Shown: piece by piece, positions 7,777 through 15,730 of the stretch
How positions within the stretch are numbered: the first letter of the stretch is position 1
How the letters are laid out: each line of letters begins with the position of its first letter
Source: Arthrobacter sp. M2012083
GTDB lineage: Bacteria; Actinomycetota; Actinomycetes; Actinomycetales; Micrococcaceae
NCBI RefSeq assembly: GCF_000281065.1
Contig: NZ_AKKK01000050.1
Coordinates: 1 to 45,905, forward strand
Length of the DNA stretch: 45,905 nt
Reading direction: 5' to 3'
Notes under the pieces: model-generated
Told to the model about the DNA's origin: nothing
The model's input: the letters and a program-made list of their open reading frames with translations, nothing else
Database searches by the model: none
Program-made: the position numbers and the translations under genes

Positions 7777-8202
7777 CTACTGCATGGCTCCGATGATGGC
7801 GCCCGCGATGGTCATCGCCACGATGTCGTGACCGGAGTCGATGACGGTTACTGCCGTTGGGCGCCCGGCGAAGCCGTTATGAATGACATGGCCGCCGGCA
7901 CGGAACACCAAGGCAAGGATCAGCGCGAAGAAACCGCCGGCAAGGAAGGTGTTGAGCTCCAGGGCACTGATGAGGATGGCAAGGAGAATGCTGGTCACGG
8001 CCGCTGCCACCATCATGGGAACCCAAATGCCTGCGCCGCCTTCAATGTTCTTGAGGTCGTCCTCGGTCTTGCCGATTGCCTGCATCCACTTCCGGCCAAG
8101 TACAGCCGGCATGTACCAGACGAAGCCGATCACCATGCTTGAAACGAAGGCCAGCAGTACGGCGAGCCAGTTGATCTGGGAGATGTGTGAGAGCCAATCC
8201 AT
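7777..8202 (-). CDS. DUF1761-like small membrane protein
   Basis: This 141-aa protein has four predicted membrane segments (about 10-30, 60-85, 90-110 and 120-141). The N-terminus INWLAVLLAFVSSMVIGFVWY followed by GRKWMQAIGKTEDD matches the DUF1761 family, whose function is unknown. ATG 8202 is preceded by TAGGCT (8215-8210) with seven bases between, so a leaderless start is likely. It ends 10 bp before corA, which suggests an operon, but no functional link is established. Confidence 0.8.
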   Translation of the reverse strand: MDWLSHISQINWLAVLLAFVSSMVIGFVWYMPAVLGRKWMQAIGKTEDDLKNIEGGAGIWVPMMVAAAVTSILLAILISALELNTFLAGGFFALILALVFRAGGHVIHNGFAGRPTAVTVIDSGHDIVAMTIAGAIIGAMQ

Positions 8203-8221
8203 GCCTAAGAGCCTAGTGCGT

Positions 8222-8812
8222 TCAGGCCTCTGAGCTTGCGCTCCGGCCTTCTTGCCTGGACCGTGTTGGTGTTGCAGCCATTCGCCCGATGAGTGGCTCT
8301 GTGCGGTACGGGATATGGGTGTGCAGGGCAAGTACTGTTTCGGTCCTGATGACTCCCTTGGTGCGAAGCACTGACCGCAAAGCTGACTGCAGGTTGTGTG
8401 TATCCGTTGCCACCACGCGGCACCACAGATCGCCGCGGCCGGAGATTTCATGGACCTCCAACACTTGGGGGATCAGGCGCAAGGCGCCGATGACGCCGTC
8501 GAGTTCCCGGTGGGTCACTTCAATCGTGACGAAGGCGACGACGTCGTACCCCACCTTTTCAAGGTCCACCTCCCGCCCAGCGGCCTGCAGCACGCCGGAA
8601 CGAAGAAGGCGCTTTACCCTGCTGTGGGCAGTGTTGCGCGCTATGCCCAGTTCATCGCTTAACTCGGCGATCTGGATGCGGGGGTCCTTGATCAGTTCCA
8701 AGAGGATCTTCAGATCCAGGGGGTCAAGGGTGTTCAAATGTTCACTCCAGCTCACTTGGCTACTACTACTTTGAGTGTTTTGCTCAATTCTTGCCTTCTG
8801 ATGGTTCTCCAA
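8222..8812 (-). CDS. Lrp/AsnC-family transcriptional regulator
   Basis: The N-terminal helix-turn-helix reads LDPLDLKILLELIKDPRIQI, then LGIARNTAHSRVKRLLRSGVL. The C-terminal RAM/ligand-binding domain includes VGYDVVAFVTIEV and GRGDLWCRVVATD. Family members sense amino acids or related metabolites as octamers. The start is uncertain: TTG 8812 gives 196 aa, and GTG 8755 gives 177 aa and a more usual distance to the helix-turn-helix; neither has a good ribosome site. It is divergent from the MFS transporter at 8912, which it probably controls. The tail (TPTRSRQEGRSASSEA) is disordered. Confidence 0.85.
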   Translation of the reverse strand: MENHQKARIEQNTQSSSSQVSWSEHLNTLDPLDLKILLELIKDPRIQIAELSDELGIARNTAHSRVKRLLRSGVLQAAGREVDLEKVGYDVVAFVTIEVTHRELDGVIGALRLIPQVLEVHEISGRGDLWCRVVATDTHNLQSALRSVLRTKGVIRTETVLALHTHIPYRTEPLIGRMAATPTRSRQEGRSASSEA

Positions 8813-8911
8813 GATCAGTGCTACTGCATTCTATTGCCATCACTACATAGCAGGGCTGCGACTCTCACAAGGAAGCGAACAGCCCCGCCACCGAGTCCGA
8901 AGGCATGGAAA

Positions 8912-10147
8912 ATGACTGTCTTGAGCGAACTCCGCATGCGTCCGGCTACCGCCGAACGCTGGGGATGGGATGCCTCCACAACTGCCAGGTTGGTCCTGGC
9001 CGGGGTTGTGATTTTTACGCTGCTGGTTGGCGCTAACCTGGCCACGCCTTTGTACCCTTTGCTGCAAGCCAGGCTCGGCATGTCTTCGTTCGGCGTGACG
9101 GTTGCGTTCTCCAGCTACGTCCTCGCACTCGTAGCAGTTCTCATGGTGGCGGGCCATTGGTCGGACCACATCGGGCGGAGGGCAGCGCTGGTGCTCGCTG
9201 TCCTCGTCGGTTTGGCCGGAGGCATGATCTTTGCGAATGCGGACACTCTCATCACGTTGTCCCTGGGGCGGGCGCTTCAAGGCGTGGCAGTTGGTCTCGC
9301 TACGGGAGCTAGTTCGGCTGCCCTGCGCGATCTGCTGCCCACACGGCCCGACTGGGCGTCCCGCTTTACGCTGCTTTCCTCCGCCGGAGGCGTGGCCGCA
9401 GGTCCTGCAATCGGTGGTCTCTTGTCGCTCCTGCCGGACCCCACACGCACTCCGTACTACGTGCACTCCGCGGTATTGGTAGCTGCCCTTATTCCCCTGT
9501 GGCTGCTGAAGGCCAGGCCAGCCATCGCGCCGGCGGATGGGCCGAAGCCACTCAAGGTACTGGCCCCACGGAGGCCGTCCATTTCCCATGATGCCCGCGG
9601 AGCATTCTGGATGGCTGCGGCTACCGGGTTCCTGAGTTTCGCAGTTTTCGGCTTCTGCCTTTCCTTGGCGCCTGGATATTTCGCAAGCGTTGTCCACGCC
9701 GATTCCAGGCCGCTGATCGGACTGCTTGCCGGCGTCACTTTGGGCGCTTCAGCCCTGAGCCAACTGCTGGGTGCGCGCGGAGCCTTCGTTGTCCCCGTGG
9801 CGCTTGCCGTGCTGGGGGTCTCGGTTGTTTTGGTGGGAGCCGCCGCAGCATGGTCCAGCCCTTGGCTGCTGGTGGCTGCCAGCATCACCGCCGGAGTGGG
9901 ACAAGGGATTGCTTTTCGGCAGGTATTCAACGAGGTGGCCGGGAAAGTGGAAGCCGCCCGCCACGCCCAGGTCATCAGCACCGTCTACGTCATCACGTAT
10001 CTGGGGAGTGCTGTTCCGGTGATTGGGCTGGGATTGGCTGTCTCGGCGCTCGGCCTGCAACCCGCCGTCGTGGGTTTCACTGCTGTGTGCGGCCTGGCTG
10101 CCTTGTCGCTTGCGGCCGTGTCCCTTCGAAGCGCGTGGCGTTCCTGA
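8912..10147 (+). CDS. MFS transporter (probable drug or metabolite exporter)
   Basis: This 411-aa protein has twelve membrane helices. The MFS motif A loop between helices 2 and 3 reads GHWSDHIGRRAAL, and helix 4 has LGRALQGVAVGLATG. The substrate cannot be inferred. I chose ATG 8912 because GAAGG lies eight bases upstream and the protein then starts just before the first helix; an upstream in-frame ATG at 8738 would add a segment lying inside the divergent regulator. It is probably controlled by that Lrp/AsnC protein. The 3' end carries a 19-bp tandem repeat across the stop codon. Confidence 0.85.
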   Translation: MTVLSELRMRPATAERWGWDASTTARLVLAGVVIFTLLVGANLATPLYPLLQARLGMSSFGVTVAFSSYVLALVAVLMVAGHWSDHIGRRAALVLAVLVGLAGGMIFANADTLITLSLGRALQGVAVGLATGASSAALRDLLPTRPDWASRFTLLSSAGGVAAGPAIGGLLSLLPDPTRTPYYVHSAVLVAALIPLWLLKARPAIAPADGPKPLKVLAPRRPSISHDARGAFWMAAATGFLSFAVFGFCLSLAPGYFASVVHADSRPLIGLLAGVTLGASALSQLLGARGAFVVPVALAVLGVSVVLVGAAAAWSSPWLLVAASITAGVGQGIAFRQVFNEVAGKVEAARHAQVISTVYVITYLGSAVPVIGLGLAVSALGLQPAVVGFTAVCGLAALSLAAVSLRSAWRS

Positions 10148-10185
10148 CCAGTTGCGTTGTTCCTGACCAGTTGCGTTGTTCCTGA
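10141..10185 (+). repeat. 19-bp tandem repeat over the MFS stop codon
   Basis: TTCCTGACCAGTTGCGTTG occurs at 10141-10159 and again at 10160-10178, followed by a third partial copy (TTCCTGA, 10179-10185). The TGA stop of the transporter lies in the first copy, and the same frame is not reopened. It looks like a recent slippage duplication in the 3' untranslated part. Confidence 0.85.
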
Positions 10186-10195
10186 ATTGCTCGGT

Positions 10196-10702
10196 TTATT
10201 CGGGCAGCGGTCCCCGGTTGCCGGGAATGTGCTGGAACACCATGGTGGTTTCCGTGTGACCCACCACGGGATCTGTGGCGAGGTTGTCCAGGAGCCAGTT
10301 GCGGAGGTCGTCCGTATTGGCGACGGCAATGTGAAGCAGGTAGTCCACTGAACCGGTGGTGTGGAAAGTGGAAATGACGGCCGGGAGTTTGGGGACCCGC
10401 GCCGTAAAGCGGTCGATTTGGTCACGGTCATGGGCGCGGAGGCGAACAGCTATGAGGGCCTGGACAGAGCGGCCGATGGCCGGCAGGCTCAAGACCGCTT
10501 CAAATCCCTCAATGATTCCGCGTTCGGAAAGCGCCCTGGTGCGCATCAGGGCAGTGGAGGGGGCGATTCCTACAAGTTCAGCCAACTGCTTGTTGGAGAT
10601 CCGGGCGTCGTCCACCAATGCGGCGAGGATTCGTTCATCGATCGCGTCGAGCGGCTCTGCGCTGCCCGTGCTTGACCGAACATTCTTCGTGGGGTTGCTC
10701 AC
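10196..10702 (-). CDS. Lrp/AsnC-family transcriptional regulator
   Basis: This 168-aa protein has the helix-turn-helix in DAIDERILAALVDDARISNK and LVGIAPSTALMRTRALSERG. The RAM domain has VQALIAVRLRAHDRDQIDRF, and TGSVDYLLHIAVANTDDLRN matches the conserved GxxDY motif. The GTG start at 10702 has a strong AGGAGG upstream, one of the few classical ribosome sites in this part of the window, with a possible TAGGAT promoter box about 30 bp further up. It converges with the MFS gene, only 48 bp from its stop. It is distinct in sequence from the AsnC protein at 8222. The regulated target is not evident. Confidence 0.9.
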   Translation of the reverse strand: MSNPTKNVRSSTGSAEPLDAIDERILAALVDDARISNKQLAELVGIAPSTALMRTRALSERGIIEGFEAVLSLPAIGRSVQALIAVRLRAHDRDQIDRFTARVPKLPAVISTFHTTGSVDYLLHIAVANTDDLRNWLLDNLATDPVVGHTETTMVFQHIPGNRGPLPE

Positions 10703-10756
10703 GGATCCTCCTGAAATTGCCTTTTGTCCATCCTAATCCGTGAAATCTTCAGGTGA

Positions 10757-11398
10757 CTATCGTTTTGCGGGGCGACGGCGCGCCCGTCGCCGATCCAACC
10801 GTTGGAGTGGCTCACTAAGCAGCATCACCAGCAGCGGCCAGTTTCCTGCGCCCGGAATGGTAAGGGCCAGAACAAGCGCCAACAGGAAAAGCCCGGAAAC
10901 GATGCCACTGGCTCGAATTCCTGACACTGCATCAGCGTCATCCATGGTGTGGAGGTCCGGGTGGGCCCGCAAATAGGCGCGGGCCAGAAGGAGCATGAGA
11001 CTGGTGGCGAACAGGGTTCCAATGTAAACGAGGGGCTGCGTCCAGTCAGACTGCATCTGGGTGGACAGTGATGTAGCCACGGGCATCACCACGATGGTGA
11101 ACATCCATGCGACCGTCAGCCACAACAGTCCCGGGTCCACGCGCTTGACGCTGTGGAACAGCTTGTGGTGGTGCACCCAAAACACTGCAATCAGGATGAA
11201 GCTCAGGACAAAGCCGAGCAGGGCGTACTGTTCTTCCGCCAGCCACTCACCCGTGGTGCCGTCATGGTCTGCCAGCTCACCCACACTCTCCATGAGGGGC
11301 AGGATCAACAACGTCAAAGCAATCGCCACCACGGCATCCGTAAACGCCTGCAAACGCTCCGGCGACGACAGCTCCCGGCTTTTCGTGACCTGTGTCAT
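10757..11398 (-). CDS. TMEM175-family (DUF1211) potassium channel-like protein
   Basis: This 213-aa protein has six membrane helices. The first carries the family signature RLQAFTDAVVAIALTLLIL (consensus RxxxFSDAVxAI), and FWVHHHKLFHSV follows the third helix. Bacterial TMEM175 proteins form tetrameric potassium-permeable channels with low K+/Na+ selectivity. The usual FSDAV serine is Thr here. The start is ATG 11398, with TACAAT seven bases upstream and GGAGG between, so both leaderless and SD-dependent initiation are possible. The C-terminus is strongly basic (RRRARRRPAKR). Confidence 0.85.
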   Translation of the reverse strand: MTQVTKSRELSSPERLQAFTDAVVAIALTLLILPLMESVGELADHDGTTGEWLAEEQYALLGFVLSFILIAVFWVHHHKLFHSVKRVDPGLLWLTVAWMFTIVVMPVATSLSTQMQSDWTQPLVYIGTLFATSLMLLLARAYLRAHPDLHTMDDADAVSGIRASGIVSGLFLLALVLALTIPGAGNWPLLVMLLSEPLQRLDRRRARRRPAKR

Positions 11399-11429
11399 GC
11401 CTCCGATTGTAGGGGCAGCCCGGCCGAAA

Positions 11430-12659
11430 TCAGCGGGAGTCCAGCCGTGGGCGGTGCACTATGAAGGTGACTGCCGCCGTCGTACATGACAACGCGATGA
11501 CGCTCAACGCCAAAGCCGGCCACCCAAACGCCTGAAAGGCAAGACCGCCGGCCCAACCGATGACGCTGGAACCAAGGTAGTAGGACAGGTTGTACAGGGA
11601 CGCTGCTTGCGCCCGGCCAGTGGTGGCGATAGCTCCCGTCCATCCGGACCCAACGCTATGGGCGGCGAAGAAGCCGCCAGTGAAGATCACCAGCCCGGCA
11701 AGGGTGGCTGCGAGGTTTTCCACCAACGTCGTCGCCAAACCGGCCGACATGATGGCAATACCTGCCACCAGGACATTGCGCCGGCCGAACCTGGTGGTCA
11801 GTCCCGCGGCCCATCGTGAGCTGACGGTCCCGGATAAGTACGCCAGGAAAATAAGGCTCACGACTGTGGCAGGAAGCCCAAAAGGTTCGGCATGCAGTCG
11901 GAATCCGAGGTAGTTGTAAACGGCAACAAAACCACCCATGAGCAGGAAAGCCTGCAAGTACAGCGAGAGCAGCTTGGGATTACTCGAGTGCCGGCCGAGG
12001 GTTCGGAGGGCTCCGCGAAATCCTATGGGCGGGGCGGGACTGAACCGGCGTTGCTTCGGAACAAGGACAAGGAACAAGACTGCTGAAACGGTGGCCAGCA
12101 GGGAAACGGCCAGCGCCGCGGCGCGCCACCCCCAAAGTTCTCCAACAGGTCCGGCGACCAAACGCCCGGCCAAACCACCCAAGGTAGTTCCGGCAACGTA
12201 GGATCCAGCGGCAAGGGCCGTATGGACTTTGGTAACTTCCTCATTGAGGTAGGCGATGGCGATGGCCGGGATTCCGCCCAGGGCCATGCCTTCCAGAGTT
12301 CGGAGCCCCAACAGCCAGGGCACGGTTGGTGCCAGGGGCACCAGCAAACCCAACAGCGTGGCGACGGCGATGCCGATGGCCATGGCGCGGACCCGGCCAA
12401 TCCTGTCGGCCACAAAGGACCATGGCAACACAGTGGCTGCCAAGCCCACAGTGGCGAGGGAAATGCTCAAGGCCGCTTCGGCCGCGGTGATCCGGAGGTC
12501 CGCGGCCATGAGTGGAAGTACGGCCTGCGTGGAATACAACTGCGCGAATGTCGCAACGCCGGCAAGCGCCAAAGCGGCCAGGACGCGGCTATAGCCGCGG
12601 GAACCTTTGACGTGCCCGTCCCAGGACCCGGTGCTGGGCTTGAAAGTTGCTTTGCTCAC
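11430..12659 (-). CDS. MFS transporter (YnfM/arabinose-efflux-like)
   Basis: This 409-aa protein has twelve helices and the motif A-like loop SFVADRIGRVRAMA between helices 2 and 3. The first helix, ALALAGVATFAQLYSTQAVLP, and the following MAADLRITAAEAALSISLAT resemble the YnfM group of exporters, which move sugars or small drugs. The GTG start at 12659 has TAATCT at 12671-12666, six bases before it, so it is probably leaderless. The divergent LysR gene is the obvious regulator, as in the E. coli ynfL-ynfM pair. Confidence 0.88.
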   Translation of the reverse strand: MSKATFKPSTGSWDGHVKGSRGYSRVLAALALAGVATFAQLYSTQAVLPLMAADLRITAAEAALSISLATVGLAATVLPWSFVADRIGRVRAMAIGIAVATLLGLLVPLAPTVPWLLGLRTLEGMALGGIPAIAIAYLNEEVTKVHTALAAGSYVAGTTLGGLAGRLVAGPVGELWGWRAAALAVSLLATVSAVLFLVLVPKQRRFSPAPPIGFRGALRTLGRHSSNPKLLSLYLQAFLLMGGFVAVYNYLGFRLHAEPFGLPATVVSLIFLAYLSGTVSSRWAAGLTTRFGRRNVLVAGIAIMSAGLATTLVENLAATLAGLVIFTGGFFAAHSVGSGWTGAIATTGRAQAASLYNLSYYLGSSVIGWAGGLAFQAFGWPALALSVIALSCTTAAVTFIVHRPRLDSR

Positions 12660-12717
12660 CGAGCCAGATTAGGGCTGAGTGAACTTCACGTTCCAATGCA
12701 TAGGTCCCTTAGGATTG

Positions 12718-12731
12718 ATGCACCAGTGCAT
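12718..12731. promoter_or_regulatory. Probable LysR operator in the MFS-lysR intergenic region
   Basis: ATGCAC-CA-GTGCAT is a perfect inverted repeat (12718-12731) in the 100-bp space between the divergent MFS and lysR starts. A further ATGCAT lies at 12695-12700. LysR-type regulators bind dyads of this size, often with a second half-site towards the controlled promoter, which fits the layout here. Confidence 0.55.
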
Positions 12732-12759
12732 GAATTGATCCTGCCAAAAATGGAGCCTC

Positions 12760-13734
12760 ATGGAGCCCGATCACCAGCAACTCGTTCAACTGCTCCCTCT
12801 GCTGCCTGTCTTGGCGGAGCTCGGCCGCACGGAACACATGACTGAAACCGCCGAGATCCTCGGCGTTCCACAGTCGACAGTGAGCAGGGCCGTGGCACGT
12901 GCAAGCGCCATAGTGGGGATGGACCTGCTGATCCGCGAGGGTCGAGGCATTCGCCTGACGCCGGCCGCTCGGACGCTGCTGCCCTACATCGAAGCTGCCC
13001 TGGAGGATTTCCAAGCCGGGCTGGACAGGGTGCGGCACGAATCGGACGTTGTGAGGGGCAGGATTGGGGTCTCGTTCCAACACACCTTTGGTGAAGCCAC
13101 CCTTCCCTTGCTCATCAGCGCCTTCCGCGCCCACCACCCGCACGCAGTGTTCGAACTTTGGCAGGGTCCCCGCGACGATTGCTTGAAGCAGTTGGCTAAC
13201 GGGGACATGGATTTCGCGTTGACGGCACCCATCGCGCCGGAGGGGCGGGGCATTCATGCTCTGCCGTTGTACCGCGAGCCATTGCGTGCGGTGCTGCACT
13301 ACCGGCACCCTCTGGCTGGAAGGGCCAGCCTTAGCCTCTCCGAACTCCGGTACGAACCGTACGTCACCCTCCCTGAGGGTGTGGGCCTTCGGGCGTTGGG
13401 CGAAGCGCTCCTGCGCGAAGCCGGATTCCGGCCGAGGATCGCTTTTGAAGTCCAGGAGTCCACCTCTGCCCGTGGATTGGTCTCGGCCGGGCTCGGCTTT
13501 AGCATCCTGCCGCCAGCCGGACCCGGTTCAGGAACCGGCCAGTTCCTTCCCGAGGCCGAACTTGGGCTCGTTGAAGTGGCTATCGAATCCGATCTGGCGT
13601 TCCGGCAGATCGGTATCGCCTGGAGGGAGCGGAGTTTCGAACCGGACGCCATCAGGCTGTTCCGGGAACTGGTGGTGACCGAGGGCGGGGACTTGCTGGC
13701 CGAACTTGTCAGAGCCCGTTCAGGAACTCCCTGA
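12760..13734 (+). CDS. LysR-family transcriptional regulator
   Basis: This 324-aa protein has an N-terminal helix-turn-helix (MTETAEILGVPQSTVSRAVA) followed by GMDLLIREGRGIRLTPAART, then a periplasmic-binding-like effector domain. The spacing differs from the usual LysR start in having 10 extra residues (MEPDHQQLVQLL) before the domain. It is divergent from the YnfM-like exporter and probably controls it. Its last 26 bp overlap the 3' end of the minus-strand flavoprotein gene, a convergent overlap in which each stop lies inside the other gene. Confidence 0.9.
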   Translation: MEPDHQQLVQLLPLLPVLAELGRTEHMTETAEILGVPQSTVSRAVARASAIVGMDLLIREGRGIRLTPAARTLLPYIEAALEDFQAGLDRVRHESDVVRGRIGVSFQHTFGEATLPLLISAFRAHHPHAVFELWQGPRDDCLKQLANGDMDFALTAPIAPEGRGIHALPLYREPLRAVLHYRHPLAGRASLSLSELRYEPYVTLPEGVGLRALGEALLREAGFRPRIAFEVQESTSARGLVSAGLGFSILPPAGPGSGTGQFLPEAELGLVEVAIESDLAFRQIGIAWRERSFEPDAIRLFRELVVTEGGDLLAELVRARSGTP

Positions 13735-14740
13735 CCACATCCTTCGCGGATCCTTCCCTTGCCTGCTGCCAGCCGGTCCCTGCCCACAGGTTGATGCGGT
13801 GGGGATCACCTGCCGCCGATGATGCAGCCCGGACGGGGCTGGTGAGGTGGTGGATGGCCGGATATCCCTCCGGCGCGTCCTGATGGTCGCGGACGAATTC
13901 ATTGACCAGCGAACGTGCCCAGCGCCCCGTGAATGCCCGGGTCATAGCTGTCTCCGTGAAGGCAGGGTCACCAAAAGCGTCCTTGTGCGGCTTCCGTGCG
14001 CCGCTCTCATCAGTGCGGACCAAGGCGGTACCCACCTGTGCGGCAACCGCGCCCGCTGCCAGCACTTCGCGCAGCGTGGCGTTATCCATGACGGCTCCGG
14101 CAGCGATGAGCGGAAGCCCGACGGCGGCACGCACCTGGGCCACCAGCTCCGCCGTCGTACGGCCTGCTTGTCCCCGCCGGCCAGGCAGGAAAGCTGCTGT
14201 GTGTCCGCCCGCGGAGCTGTGCTGCACTGCGATGGCGTCGGGGCCCTCCTCTGCAGCCGCAAGCGCTTCGTCCACACTGGTAACACTGGAGATGACCCGG
14301 CTGCCTGCTTTTTGCAGGGCGTGGACCACCGGCTTTCCCGGGAGGCCGAAAGCGAAGCTCACAAACTCCACGGGCTCGGCCAGCAGGGCATCGATCTTGT
14401 CCTGCCAGGCGTCGTCGTCATCGAGTCGGAGGGGAGGTAGCGTCACGCCGTAACGGGCCGCCTCGGGTTCGAGTGCCGCCCGGTACGCCTCAATGTCAGC
14501 CCGTGCTTCAGGACCGGGCGGGAGCTGGCCTGGGTCCGGTACGAACACGTTCATGCCAAACGGAACATTGAGTTCCCGCGTGGCAGCGATTTCAGCCGTC
14601 ATGGCTTCGGGGCTTTTGTAGCCGGCAGCAATGAAACCCAGCCCACCGCCCTCATGAACCGCTTTTACCAGCGCCGGCGTGGACGTTCCCCCGGCCATGG
14701 GAGCTGCAACAAACGGTGTACCAAAAAGGGATTCAGGCAT
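13709..14740 (-). CDS. Nitronate monooxygenase-like FMN protein
   Basis: This 343-aa TIM-barrel flavoprotein belongs to the 2-nitropropane dioxygenase family. The first strand carries FVAAPMAGGTSTPALV, followed by GGGLGFIAAGYKS; the FMN phosphate region is AGAVMDN and VGTALVRTDES; and SSAGGHTAAF holds the family histidine. The enzyme oxidises nitronates such as propionate 3-nitronate, a toxic antimetabolite, although many members have other substrates. ATG 14740 follows a strong GGAGGAG; an upstream TTG/ATG would add nine residues. It diverges from the sugar kinase with only 41 bp between them. Confidence 0.85.
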   Translation of the reverse strand: MPESLFGTPFVAAPMAGGTSTPALVKAVHEGGGLGFIAAGYKSPEAMTAEIAATRELNVPFGMNVFVPDPGQLPPGPEARADIEAYRAALEPEAARYGVTLPPLRLDDDDAWQDKIDALLAEPVEFVSFAFGLPGKPVVHALQKAGSRVISSVTSVDEALAAAEEGPDAIAVQHSSAGGHTAAFLPGRRGQAGRTTAELVAQVRAAVGLPLIAAGAVMDNATLREVLAAGAVAAQVGTALVRTDESGARKPHKDAFGDPAFTETAMTRAFTGRWARSLVNEFVRDHQDAPEGYPAIHHLTSPVRAASSAAGDPHRINLWAGTGWQQAREGSAKDVVREFLNGL

Positions 14741-14781
14741 GTGCGGTTTCTCCTCCGGACGCTCCAAGCTAGTCTTTCACG

Positions 14782-15717
14782 GTGAACAATCCTGACTCTG
14801 CCCAGCATTCCCACGCCGCCCCGGAAGCCGTGAGCGGCACCGTCATCGGGCTCGACATCGGCGGCACGAAAACCCGCGGCGTTCGGTTCCTCAATGGATC
14901 GCCGATCCGGGATGAGAGCGCAGGCAGCTCCAATGTCCAAAACGTTAGCCGAGAAGTAGCCGCAGCGAACCTCGCTGAGTTGTTCGGGAAAATCGGTGGT
15001 GGCCACATTGACCAGGTTTATGCCGGTGCAGGGGGAATCGATACGGACGAAGACGCCCAGGCGCTCGCCGACCTCATCGCACCGCACGCTCCAGGTGCGC
15101 GCATCACTGTGGTTCACGATTCACGGCTGTTGCTGGCTGCCGGGGGAGCGAGTACGGGCGTCGCGGTAATCGCCGGCACCGGCTCAGCGGCATGGGGAAA
15201 GAACGACGCCGGCCACGAAGCCCGGGCGGGTGGCTGGGGCTATCTCCTGGGCGACGAAGGAAGCGGCTACTGGCTGGGGCGGGAGGCAGTCCGACACAGC
15301 CTGCGCCGGATGAACCAAGGCCTGGAGCCTGATCGGCTCAGCAGTGCACTGCTGGACTCCGTCGGCGTTGAGGAACCCGGCAAGCTGATCGCGCTGTTCC
15401 ACTCCCCGGACACCGGCCGCCGCTACTGGGCGCAGCAGGCCCGGTTGGTAGTGGAAGCAGCCGACGCCGGTGACGAAACGAGTCAGGAACTAGTGGAGCA
15501 AGCAGGCCGGGATCTGGCTGAACTCGCCGAACAGGCCGTCCGCCAACTGGGCCTGGACGGTCCAGTGATCCTCGGCAGCGGACTCGGCATGAACGTCCCG
15601 CGGCTCCAGGAAGCTTTTAAGGCCAGGCTGGCCCAAAGCGGCATTACTGATGTGCGCATTCTTCAACAGGATCCCGTGTTCGGCGTCCCGCGGCTTGTAG
15701 CGGAGCAACGGGACTAA
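14782..15717 (+). CDS. BadF/BadG-type N-acetylglucosamine kinase-like protein
   Basis: This 311-aa ASKHA-fold kinase has phosphate-1 motif GLDIGGTKTRG at 23-33, phosphate-2 motif VIAGTGSAAWG, and GWGYLLGDEGSGYWLG, which marks the eukaryote-type N-acetylglucosamine kinase/BadF group. It probably phosphorylates an amino sugar with ATP in the cytoplasm. The GTG start has TAGTCT at 14770-14775, six bases upstream, and no ribosome site. The pirin gene converges from the right with 13 bp between the stops. No transporter or deaminase is adjacent, so the substrate remains open. Confidence 0.82.
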   Translation: MNNPDSAQHSHAAPEAVSGTVIGLDIGGTKTRGVRFLNGSPIRDESAGSSNVQNVSREVAAANLAELFGKIGGGHIDQVYAGAGGIDTDEDAQALADLIAPHAPGARITVVHDSRLLLAAGGASTGVAVIAGTGSAAWGKNDAGHEARAGGWGYLLGDEGSGYWLGREAVRHSLRRMNQGLEPDRLSSALLDSVGVEEPGKLIALFHSPDTGRRYWAQQARLVVEAADAGDETSQELVEQAGRDLAELAEQAVRQLGLDGPVILGSGLGMNVPRLQEAFKARLAQSGITDVRILQQDPVFGVPRLVAEQRD

Positions 15718-15730
15718 CCGAACAAGATAC

